Of a stretch of DNA of 29,418 nucleotides, positions 7,552 through 14,203 are shown in pieces. The position numbers were made by a program, and so were the translations under genes. The number at the start of each line of letters is the position of its first letter. The stretch's first letter is position 1. The notes beneath the pieces are model-generated. The model did no database searches. It was given only the letters and a program-made list of their open reading frames with translations, and was not told where the DNA came from. The DNA comes from JBOGEB01 sp050743125 (GTDB taxonomy: Bacteria; Actinomycetota; Nitriliruptoria; Euzebyales; Egibacteraceae): NCBI GenBank assembly GCA_050743125.1, contig JBOGEB010000032.1, positions 1 to 29,418 of the forward strand, read 5' to 3'.

Positions 7552-8832
7552 ATGCCGTTGACCGAGGCAGAGGATCTGTGCGCGTTCATCGACGCGGGCC
7601 CCAGCCCCTACCACGCGGTCGCTGAGGTCGTCCGGCGGCTGGAGGCCGCCGGCTTCACCGCCCTCGACGAGGGTGAGCGCTGGAGGCTGGACGCCGGCGA
7701 CCGCCGCTACGTCGTCCGCGACGGCGGCAGCGTCGCGGCGCTGCGGGTCGGCCGGGTTTCCGCGGCGTTGGCGGGGTTCCGCCTGATCGGCGCGCACACC
7801 GACTCGCCGACGTTCAAGGTCCGCCCGTGTCCCGACGTCGCCCGGTGCGGCTTCCAGCTCGTCGGGGTCGAGCCGTACGGCGGCGTGCTCGCCTACACCT
7901 GGCTGGACCGTGATCTGACGCTGGCCGGGCGGGTCGCGGTGCGCGAGCCTGACGGCTCGATCGGCGTGCGCCTGGTCCGCCTGCCCGGCGTGCCGTTGCG
8001 GATCCCGTCCCTCGCGATCCACCTGCAGCGCGAGATCCGCGACCAGGGCCTCAAGCTCGATCCCCAGCGCCACCTCGTGCCGGTGCGGGGCCTGGACAGC
8101 GCGCCGGAGCTCGCCGAGGCGCTCGCCGAGGCGCTGGGGGTCGCGTCCGCCGACGTGCTCGGCCACGACCTGGTCACCGCAGACACCCAGCCGGCCGCGC
8201 CGGGCGGCCCGGCCGGGCAGTGGGTGCTCGCGCCGCGGCTGGACAACCTCGGCTCCTGCCACGGGGCGGTGTGCGCCCTGACAGCGGCCGCGCCGGCCGA
8301 CGCGACCCAAGTGATCGTCCTCAACGACCACGAGGAGATCGGCAGCGCCACCGCCGAGGGCGCGGCCGGCTCGTTCCTGTCCGACACCCTCGGCCGGGTC
8401 GTGGCCGCCACCGGCGACGCCGACCCGCAGTCGCTCCCGCGCGCGCTCGCCAGGTCGTGGCTCGTCTCCGCCGACATGGCGCACGCGGTGCACCCCAATT
8501 ACGCCGAGCGCCACGAGCCCGAGCACGCCCCGCGCCTGGGCGGCGGGCCGGTGCTGAAGATGAACGCGAACCAGTCGTACGCGACCGACGCCGGCAGCGG
8601 CGCCTGGTTCGCCGCCCGCTGCGCGGACGCCGGCGTGGGACTCCAACACTTCGTCACCCGCGCCGACCTGCCCTGCGGCACGACGATCGGGCCTTTGACC
8701 GCCACCCGTCTGGGCATCGCCACCGTCGACGTCGGCAACCCCATGCTGTCCATGCACTCCTGCCGCGAGCAAGCCGCCGCCGCCGACATCACCCCAATGA
8801 TCACCGCCCTCCAAACCCACCTCGAAGCCTGA
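7552..8832 (+). CDS. apeB: M18 family aminopeptidase
   Basis: This 426-residue protein is a cytosolic zinc aminopeptidase of family M18 (aspartyl aminopeptidase/ApeB type), which trims N-terminal residues from peptides. Family motifs appear in order: SPYHAV near the start, IGAHTDSPTFKVRP near 80 (first metal ligand histidine), APRLDNLGSC, NDHEEIGS near 256 (catalytic glutamates), SADMAHAVHPNY near 307, LKMNANQSYATD, and the closing GNPMLSMHSCREQ near 397 with the last histidine ligand. Length matches the family. The frame is open to 7459, inside kgd, but the ATG at 7552 is chosen because it sits nine bases after GGAGG (7538-7542) and gives the standard N-terminus. It is almost certainly co-transcribed with kgd; the pairing looks incidental rather than functional. 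Confidence 0.95.
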   Translation: MPLTEAEDLCAFIDAGPSPYHAVAEVVRRLEAAGFTALDEGERWRLDAGDRRYVVRDGGSVAALRVGRVSAALAGFRLIGAHTDSPTFKVRPCPDVARCGFQLVGVEPYGGVLAYTWLDRDLTLAGRVAVREPDGSIGVRLVRLPGVPLRIPSLAIHLQREIRDQGLKLDPQRHLVPVRGLDSAPELAEALAEALGVASADVLGHDLVTADTQPAAPGGPAGQWVLAPRLDNLGSCHGAVCALTAAAPADATQVIVLNDHEEIGSATAEGAAGSFLSDTLGRVVAATGDADPQSLPRALARSWLVSADMAHAVHPNYAERHEPEHAPRLGGGPVLKMNANQSYATDAGSGAWFAARCADAGVGLQHFVTRADLPCGTTIGPLTATRLGIATVDVGNPMLSMHSCREQAAAADITPMITALQTHLEA

Positions 8833-8859
8833 GCACGACCGCCCGCCGGCCCAGTCCGC

Positions 8860-8981
8860 CTAGTGTTCAGTCGCAGAAGTCTTTTTAACGTACAAACGAC
8901 ACAAACTATGCTCTGACCAGGGATAACGCCGACATCCTGCCCGCCCTACACATTCAAACGATTACAGCGACTGGACACTAG
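8860..8981. mobile_element. MITE-like element with 15-bp terminal inverted repeats
   Basis: The ends CTAGTGTTCAGTCGC (8860-8874) and GCGACTGGACACTAG (8967-8981) are inverted repeats with one mismatch. They bound 122 bases that are AT-richer than the flanks and encode nothing. Both ends carry TA inside CTAG, which would fit a TA target duplication as made by IS630/Tc1-type transposases, though the family assignment is inference. No transposase is present, so this would be a non-autonomous element or a remnant of a larger insertion sequence. It lies 28 bases after the aminopeptidase stop, next to other scar-like sequence. Confidence 0.6.
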
Positions 8982-9203
8982 ATGATTGTTTCCTATGTCG
9001 GGTTTAGAGCTTGGGCATAAATAACGTTGCTGTTTCCGATGTGCAGTGACGCGGCGCGCCGGTGCCGCACGCCTCGAGCGCGTGCCGGCCGCTGGTCGCA
9101 GTGACCCCCGCCGCGTCCGCCTGCAGCTGACCCAGCGTCATCGTGAGCAGCCCATTTTGACCGTGCGTGACGCATGTCAGCGCTGTGGTCAGGAATCGCC
9201 TTG

Positions 9204-9243
9204 TGGCCAGGGTTCGTCACGCATACGTGACGAACCCTGGCCA
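9204..9243. repeat. perfect 40-nt palindrome (18-bp arms, CATA loop)
   Basis: TGGCCAGGGTTCGTCACG (9204-9221) and CGTGACGAACCCTGGCCA (9226-9243) are exact reverse complements around a four-base loop. The aldo/keto reductase homology stops five bases from the right edge, so the palindrome marks the break point of that pseudogene. There is no T-tract on either side. It could be a fused pair of transposon ends, a REP-like element or a terminator-like structure. Confidence 0.9.
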
Positions 9244-9247
9244 TATG

Positions 9248-9743
9248 CGGACTGTAGGCGATGAACCCGATCCCCAGCTCCGCGCACACCGCGAAGTGCG
9301 CATCCTCCGGATCCCGGGTCCACAGCGAATATTCGGTCCACAGCGCGGCGATCGAGTGCGTCGTATGTGCCCGGCCGACCGTCGAAACCCCCGCCTCGGA
9401 CAGCCCGAGGTGGCGCACCTTGCCCGCTTGGATCAGCTCGGCCGTCGCCCCGACCGTCTCCTCGATCGGCACCCGCGGGTCGACCCTGGAGGTGGTAGTA
9501 GCGGTCGATCACGTCCACGCCGAGCCGGTCCAGGCTTGCGTCGCACGCCCGGCGGACGTAGTCGGGATGGCCAGAGACGCCGGCGAAGCCGCCGTCCTCG
9601 CCGCGGACGACGCCGGTGTTGGATCGCCCGGCGCGCGGTGGATCGTCGCGCTCGTCCGTGGTGCCGTAGAACTCCGACATGCCCATGCAGCCCAGCCCGA
9701 GCATCGACACGGCCGGGCCCTGACCCAGCGCACGCGCTTCCAT
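9248..9743 (-). pseudogene. decayed aldo/keto reductase
   Basis: The minus strand carries pieces of an NADPH-dependent aldo/keto reductase in two frames. The start is intact (VSMLGLGCMGMSEFYGTTDE). The frame then shifts: ERDDPPRA in one frame is the expected ATIHRA in the next. The following segment, which should hold the catalytic Asp and Tyr and the Lys of the TKFG motif, is deleted. Homology resumes at VVRGEDGGFAGVSGHPDYVR and continues to GVDVIDRYY. A second frameshift near 9485 leads to PIEETVGATAELIQAGKVRH and on to YSLWTRDPED and GIGFIAYSP. Homology then stops at 9248, against a perfect palindrome. The rest of the barrel is missing. Loss of the catalytic residues, two frameshifts and truncation make an active product impossible. 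Confidence 0.88.
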
Positions 9744-9787
9744 CCGGATGCTCCCCTCATCGTCCTGCCCGTCTACCAGCCAGGACA

Positions 9788-9804
9788 GTACCCACTACGG
9801 GTAC
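9788..9804. promoter_or_regulatory. possible operator upstream of the AI-2E family gene
   Basis: GTACCC and GGGTAC form an inverted repeat around ACTAC, ending nine bases before the ATG at 9814. The position would suit an operator overlapping a promoter or leader. TACGCT inside it resembles a -10 element, but no matching -35 is evident. Confidence 0.25.
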
Positions 9805-9813
9805 GCTGCCGGC

Positions 9814-10956
9814 ATGGCTGTCCGCGAGTCACCGTCGTCGGCGGAATCAGCGCAGCCCCAGCCGACGGATTCCCTGCCGCCGCTCTCCTCGCACCGTCTG
9901 GTGCGCTCGGGGGCGTACGCGTGGGCGCTGATCGGGATCCTCGGGCTCGCGGTCGCCGTGGTGGTGGTCGTGGGCCAGCTCAAGGTCGTGGTCGTGCCGC
10001 TCGTGCTCGCGCTGTTTCCCGCGGCCGTGCTCACGCCGTTCACGAGGCGGCTGATCAGCCGGGGAGTTCCACGGTCCGTCGCAGCGCTCATTGCGCTGCT
10101 CCTGACGGTCGGGCTGGTGACGGCCGTCGTCGTGGTCCTCGCGCCGCAGTTCCAGCGGGAGCTCGGCGACGTCGGCGCGAACCTGCGGCAGGGCTACACG
10201 CGCGTGCAGGAGTTCCTCGCCGCCGGGCCGTTCGGGCTCAGCCCGATCCAGCTCGACGAGGTCACCGCCCAGATTCAAACGCAGATCGGTCGGACGCAGG
10301 GCGTCAGCCAAACCGTCCTCAAGTTCGCCGGCACGATCCTCGAGGGGGTCGTAGGGTTCTTCTTCTTCCTGTTCGCGCTGTTCTTCTACCTGAAGGACGG
10401 GGCGAAGATCGCCGGCTGGCTGCGCGACCTGTTTCCCAGGGCGGCCCAAGCCGACGCCGAGCACATCGGCGGCCTCGTCTGGCACACGATCGGCCGGTAC
10501 ATCCGCGGCCAGATGTTCATCGCCTTCTCCGACGCGGCGCTGATCGGGGTCGGGCTCGTGATCCTGCGTGTGCCGCTTGCCCTGCCCCTCGCGGTGTTCG
10601 TCTTCTTCGGCGCTCTGTTCCCGGTCGTCGGCGCGATCGTCGCGGGAACGGTGGCGGTGCTCGTCGCGCTTGCGACGGTCGGGCTGGGAAAGGCGCTCCT
10701 CGTCCTGGCGCTCATCCTCGTCGCCTTCCAGGTCGAGGGGCACCTGCTCTCCCCGATCGTTCTGGGACGGATCACGCGGCTGCACCCGCTGGCGGTGGTC
10801 GCCGCCCTCACGGCCGGAGGCGTCCTGTTGGGCGTGCTCGGCGCGTTCCTCGCCGTCCCCGTCGCCGCGAGCGTCGCCCGCGCGCTCGGTTACCTGCGTG
10901 ACCGAGAGGCTGGCGCAGTCAGTCGAACAGCTGAAGGATCCGCTCCGGGTCGTTGA
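9814..10956 (+). CDS. AI-2E family transporter (putative permease)
   Basis: This 380-residue multi-pass membrane protein belongs to the AI-2E/PerM family. After a polar, Ser/Pro-rich N-terminus come paired helices (WALIGILGLAVAVVVVVG and VVVVPLVLALFPAAVL) and the family sequence LTPFTRRLISRGVPRSVAAL. An extracytoplasmic region of about 90 residues follows, then FFFFLFALFFYLKDG, GRYIRGQMFIAFSDAALIGVG and the C-terminal pair ALPLAVFVFFGALFPVVGAI and FQVEGHLLSPIVLGR. Members have been linked to AI-2 export or to sodium/proton exchange, so the substrate is uncertain. The frame opens at 9748, but the ATG at 9814 gives the usual N-terminus. Its last 38 bases overlap the end of the convergent minus-strand gene. 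Confidence 0.9.
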   Translation: MAVRESPSSAESAQPQPTDSLPPLSSHRLVRSGAYAWALIGILGLAVAVVVVVGQLKVVVVPLVLALFPAAVLTPFTRRLISRGVPRSVAALIALLLTVGLVTAVVVVLAPQFQRELGDVGANLRQGYTRVQEFLAAGPFGLSPIQLDEVTAQIQTQIGRTQGVSQTVLKFAGTILEGVVGFFFFLFALFFYLKDGAKIAGWLRDLFPRAAQADAEHIGGLVWHTIGRYIRGQMFIAFSDAALIGVGLVILRVPLALPLAVFVFFGALFPVVGAIVAGTVAVLVALATVGLGKALLVLALILVAFQVEGHLLSPIVLGRITRLHPLAVVAALTAGGVLLGVLGAFLAVPVAASVARALGYLRDREAGAVSRTAEGSAPGR

Positions 10957-11350
10957 CGTCGAGCGGCGAGCCGGACCAGACGACGCCGAGCGGCGAGCCG
11001 ATCCAGTCGGCAGCGCGCCTGGGCTCGGCGGCGAGCTGCTGCAGGGTGGTCAAGCGGTTGCCGGCGGGCAGCGTCGTGAAGCTCGAGTGCGCCTCCGCGA
11101 CCCCGTGGAGGTCGCGGCGCATGTGCGGGTAGAGGTCGGCCAGGTAGCCGAGGAGCAACCCGAACGCGCAAGCCCGCGCCGCGTCGGGCTGCGGCGACTG
11201 TCTCCAATCCGGCTTCACCCGCGCGAGCCGGGGCTCCACCTGGTCGTTGACCTCGCGCAGCCAGTCAGCCACGTCGGGGGCCAGTCCGGCGCCCTCGATC
11301 GCGAGCGCGTTGACGTCCACCTCGGGCTGGGGCTCATCGGCGTCGGTCAT
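10919..11350 (-). CDS. hypothetical protein
   Basis: This 143-residue soluble protein has no signal peptide or transmembrane segment. It starts MTDADEPQPEVDVNALAIEG and contains GLAPDVADWLREVNDQVEPR. A helical middle, ACAFGLLLGYLADLYPHMRR, leads to a C-terminus ending ERILQLFD. I do not recognise the family. The long ORF extends upstream to 11434, but the ATG at 11350 gives an acidic N-terminus of normal look and leaves room for a promoter. It is divergent from the DsbA-fold gene that starts 87 nt away and convergent with the AI-2E gene, whose end it overlaps by 38 bases. Confidence 0.65.
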   Translation of the reverse strand: MTDADEPQPEVDVNALAIEGAGLAPDVADWLREVNDQVEPRLARVKPDWRQSPQPDAARACAFGLLLGYLADLYPHMRRDLHGVAEAHSSFTTLPAGNRLTTLQQLAAEPRRAADWIGSPLGVVWSGSPLDVNDPERILQLFD

Positions 11351-11437
11351 GCGGCGATCGTACTCGGGCGGAATGGGTTGGCCGGGGTGACGGGTTGACA
11401 CCAGGCAAGACCCACGACAACCGATCGGACGCAAGCC

Positions 11438-12073
11438 ATGCCCCCTGCCGAGCTTGTCCGCTTCTATTTCGACCCGATCTGCCCGTGGTGCTATCAGACG
11501 TCACGCTGGATCCGGCGGCTCGCCGAGCTCGGATTCGTCGAGGTCGACTGGGCGGTGTTGAGCCTGGCCGTGACGAACGCGGGCAGCCAGGAGACGAGCG
11601 CCGAGGGGCACGACCGGTCCGAGCGCGCCCTGCGGACGGCGGTCGCCGTGAGGAAGCGGTACGGGTACCAGGCGGTCGGCGAGTTCTACGCGCACTTTGG
11701 CCGGCGGGTGCATGAGCGCGGCGAGCCGCTGGACGAGCCTGCGACTGTCGAGGCCGCCCTGGCCGACGCCGGCCTCGACCCGGCGCTGTGCGAAAAGGCG
11801 ATGAGCGACGACGGGACGATGCGCGCCGTCGAGGCCGAGCACCGGGCGCTCGTCGAGCGCCACCCGGAGCTTCGGCCTGCCATGGGCGTGCCCACGATCG
11901 TGCTCGACGGCGGCGAGGGTCCGGCGATGTTCGGGCCGGTCATCAGCACGATGCCGTCGGACGACGACGCGGTCGAGCTGTGGCGCCACACGTCCTGGCT
12001 CGTCCGCCACGAGGCGTTCGCCGAGCTCAAGCGTGACCGGACCGACGTCACCGACCTGGAGTCGGTGCGGTGA
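11438..12073 (+). CDS. DsbA-fold protein, mycothiol-dependent nitroreductase-like
   Basis: This 211-residue thioredoxin-fold protein has a CPWC active site (residues 15-18, FDPICPWCYQTSRWI) and a cis-proline motif GVPTIVLDG near 150-158. A helical insertion lies between them. There is no signal peptide, so it acts in the cytosol rather than as a periplasmic DsbA. The pattern FDP-x-CPWC-x3-SRWI, VLSLA-x-TN, then MGVPTI and FGPV-x-S closely follows what I recall of Mycobacterium tuberculosis Rv2466c, a mycothiol-dependent reductase that activates nitro prodrugs. The C-terminal FAELKRDRTD also fits. Older annotation would call it a 2-hydroxychromene-2-carboxylate isomerase/DsbA relative. The natural substrate is unknown; mycothiol dependence is inferred from family and phylum. 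Confidence 0.82.
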   Translation: MPPAELVRFYFDPICPWCYQTSRWIRRLAELGFVEVDWAVLSLAVTNAGSQETSAEGHDRSERALRTAVAVRKRYGYQAVGEFYAHFGRRVHERGEPLDEPATVEAALADAGLDPALCEKAMSDDGTMRAVEAEHRALVERHPELRPAMGVPTIVLDGGEGPAMFGPVISTMPSDDDAVELWRHTSWLVRHEAFAELKRDRTDVTDLESVR

Positions 12074-12125
12074 CGCGAGGTGCGTTCGAGAGCTCGTAGG
12101 GGTCGCGCCGCGTCGGGTTCCGCCC

Positions 12126-13016
12126 TCATGGCCTCGTCTTGTCAACACGCGCTACGCCCGCACCGCAGCGGGCGGCCCGCAGCGCCGTAGACAGCGCGTC
12201 CCGCACCGGGGTCTGGGCGTCCAGGCGTATGTCGCCGACCCGGCGGAGGGCCTCGACGTCGCGAATCGACGAGCTGAGCATGATCTCGCTCGCCTCGGCG
12301 AGGTCGTCGAGCGTCCAACGGCCCTCCTCGACGGGGACCTCGGCCAGCTCGAGCAGCGTGCGCCGGGTGATGGAGTCGACGATGCCCAGGTCGACCGCTG
12401 GCGCCCGGAGGACCCCGCCGACTACCCACAGGACCGCGAACGTCGGCCCCTCCAGGACCCAACCCTCGCTCGCGACCAGCAGCGCGTCGTCGCCGCCAGC
12501 CGCCCGCGCCGCCCGGGTCGCGGCCATGTAGGGCGCGAAGGACATCGTCTTCGCGCCCGCCGGCCCGTACGTGCTGCAGGGGCGGATCCACGGCGCCAGC
12601 GCCGGCACCAGGTGGCGCGTTGCCGGCCGCACCGGCTGGCCGACCAGGGTGATGACGCACGTCCCCCACGCGGTCACAAGGACGCGCAGCACGGCGTCGG
12701 CCTCGCCGCCGCCGTCGAGCACCCCGTCGATGTCCGCGGCGATCGGTGCGGTGTCGGGCGCAGGCAGCCCAATCGCCTCGAGCGACCGGCACAGGCGCCG
12801 CAGATGGTCGGCCACCCGGAACGCCCGCCCGCCCCACACCCCGATCGTCTCGAACGCGCCGTCCCCCAGATGCATCCCCTGGGCCGCGATGGCCAGGCGG
12901 GCCTCGTCGATCGTGGCCGGGCAGCCGTCGACCAGCGCCGCATGCACCTCCTCCACGCCGCCACACGCTACCCCGCTCCCGCGTGTCGGCGGAGCAGATG
13001 GGGCGGGCGTCTCCAT
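12126..13016 (-). CDS. class IV aminotransferase (PabC/DAAT/BCAT fold)
   Basis: This 296-residue fold-type IV pyridoxal-phosphate enzyme could be an aminodeoxychorismate lyase, a D-amino-acid transaminase or a branched-chain transaminase. The sequence does not settle which. It shows LGDGAFETIGVWGGRAFRVA with DHLRRL near 50-75, the Schiff-base lysine in AKTMSFAPYMAATRAARAAG, DALLVASEGWVLEGPTFAV (the glutamate that contacts the pyridine nitrogen), and the phosphate-binding regions GIVDSITRRTLLEL and IMLSSSIRDV. The ATG at 13016 follows AAGG but adds a Pro-rich leader; a GTG at 12956 (VEEVHAALVDG) would match relatives better. It lies 30 bases after the stop of the split-barrel flavoprotein gene on the same strand, so both are probably one transcript. 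No chorismate-using partner gene is nearby. Confidence 0.85.
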   Translation of the reverse strand: METPAPSAPPTRGSGVACGGVEEVHAALVDGCPATIDEARLAIAAQGMHLGDGAFETIGVWGGRAFRVADHLRRLCRSLEAIGLPAPDTAPIAADIDGVLDGGGEADAVLRVLVTAWGTCVITLVGQPVRPATRHLVPALAPWIRPCSTYGPAGAKTMSFAPYMAATRAARAAGGDDALLVASEGWVLEGPTFAVLWVVGGVLRAPAVDLGIVDSITRRTLLELAEVPVEEGRWTLDDLAEASEIMLSSSIRDVEALRRVGDIRLDAQTPVRDALSTALRAARCGAGVARVDKTRP

Positions 13017-13046
13017 CTCGGCCTTGCCGGTGTGGACCTGGCTGGT

Positions 13047-13820
13047 TCAGTCCGGCAGCGTCACAGCGCCTCGGGGTGGGGTGGACAGGGGCGCGGTTCC
13101 CGTGCGGGAGCCGTTCCACCACGACGCTCGGACCGGCCGCAGGGCGCCGCGCGCGTCGAGCTCGCCGGACAGCGCAACGCCGATGGCGCCTCGGCCGGAG
13201 CCGGCCTCGACCGCCACCGCGATCGCTTTCCCGGGCGAGACGGGCAGGTCCCCGGCGAGGACAAAGCCGGCCGACCACGTGGCGCGCTCGACGCAGAGGC
13301 CGGCCGCGCCCTCGCCGGCGACGACCACGTCCCGTAGACCGGACAGGCGCCTGCGAATGTCGGCCGGCACGACGGCTGGGAGGGCTGGGGCGATCCCCGG
13401 CCGGGGCGGCGGCGCCTCGACGTTCCGGAGCTCTCTGAGCGCCAGCCGCACGGCGACGGGCGGGCGGATCTGGGAGCGGGGGAGCCAGGCCCGCGCGACC
13501 TCACGCGGATGGCGGACCGCGATGGCGGCCATCGCGAGCGCGATCACCGGCCCGTGAGCGAGCAGCCCGAGCGGATCGCCAGCACCGAATATCCTGGCCA
13601 GGCCGGTCGCCGTGAGCTCCGCTCCCAGGTCGCCGATCAGCACCGCACAGGTGGGCGCGCCCCGCAGGGCCTCGACGACCGGATCCGAGTCCGCCCGAGC
13701 CAACCACAGCGCCTCGCCGTCCGACCAGCACGGTAAGGACGCGAGCCGCAGGCCATCCTGGGCCGTGCGCAACGCGACCAGGCAGCGTGTGGCCTCGGTC
13801 AATTTCGGATCTACAGTCAT
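13047..13820 (-). CDS. pyridoxamine 5'-phosphate oxidase-like split-barrel protein
   Basis: This 257-residue protein has an N-terminal FMN-binding split-barrel half. It begins LTEATRCLVALRTAQDGLRL, continues LASLPCWSDGEALWLARADS with PVVEALRGAPTCAVLIGD, and has TATGLARIFGAGDPLGLLAH. Such proteins bind flavin or F420 and carry out diverse redox chemistry. The C-terminal 100 residues (GEGAAGLCVERATW, PVSPGKAIAVAVEAGSGRG, VALSGELDARGALRP) look like a second barrel-like domain. The much longer frame opens at 14105, but the ATG at 13820 gives the family N-terminus and avoids running into the divergent monooxygenase gene, which starts 39 bases away. It is the first gene of a two-gene minus-strand unit with the aminotransferase. 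The substrate is not predictable. Confidence 0.75.
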   Translation of the reverse strand: MTVDPKLTEATRCLVALRTAQDGLRLASLPCWSDGEALWLARADSDPVVEALRGAPTCAVLIGDLGAELTATGLARIFGAGDPLGLLAHGPVIALAMAAIAVRHPREVARAWLPRSQIRPPVAVRLALRELRNVEAPPPRPGIAPALPAVVPADIRRRLSGLRDVVVAGEGAAGLCVERATWSAGFVLAGDLPVSPGKAIAVAVEAGSGRGAIGVALSGELDARGALRPVRASWWNGSRTGTAPLSTPPRGAVTLPD

Positions 13821-13859
13821 CGCTACGCCGAACCATTCCAGAACCGGAAAGGAACCGCC

Positions 13860-14183
13860 ATGTCCTTTGTCGCCGTCAACGTCCTGGAGGTGCCACCGCA
13901 CATGCGGGCGGCGCTCGAGGAGCGCTTTGGGCGTCGGGCGGGAGAGGTCGAGAAGACGGAAGGCTTCGAGGCCTTCGAGCTGCTCCGTCCAGTCGGGGAG
14001 GGTACGCCCCCGGACCGCTACCTGGTGTACACGCGCTGGGAGTCTGAGGCGGCGTTCAAGGCGTGGGTGTCCTCGGCCGCGTTCAGCCGCGGACACGCTC
14101 AGCACGCTGAGGGCGGCCCCGCCGCGAGCGGCTCCGAGCTGTGGACGTTCGAGATCGCACAGACAGCCGCCCGCGAACGGTAG
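13860..14183 (+). CDS. antibiotic biosynthesis monooxygenase-fold protein, MhuD-like haem monooxygenase
   Basis: This 107-residue ferredoxin-like ABM-fold protein closely follows the pattern of mycobacterial MhuD, an IsdG-type haem-degrading enzyme. N7 (FVAVN) is the haem-contact asparagine position. R22-F23 (EERFGRRAGEVE) aligns with MhuD RF. GFEAFELLRPV and the RYLVYTRWESEAAFKAW block are characteristic. Histidines at 79 and 82 (SRGHAQHAEG) fall where the haem-ligand histidine lies. The likely role is opening the haem ring to release iron, as a homodimer in the cytosol. It is followed after 20 bases by an acyl-CoA ligase on the same strand. An alternative is a general ABM-family oxygenase acting on another substrate. 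Confidence 0.8.
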   Translation: MSFVAVNVLEVPPHMRAALEERFGRRAGEVEKTEGFEAFELLRPVGEGTPPDRYLVYTRWESEAAFKAWVSSAAFSRGHAQHAEGGPAASGSELWTFEIAQTAARER

Positions 14184-14203
14184 ATTCTCCAGAGGAGGTC
14201 GGG

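Noticed and set aside
7492..8820. 442-codon minus-strand frame
   Set aside because: It is antisense to the M18 aminopeptidase, which has all family motifs.
9847..10785. 312-codon minus-strand frame
   Set aside because: It is antisense to the AI-2E membrane protein; the product is low-complexity Arg/Glu/Asp.
12033..13337. 434-codon plus-strand frame
   Set aside because: It covers the aminotransferase and split-barrel genes in antisense and shows no domain.
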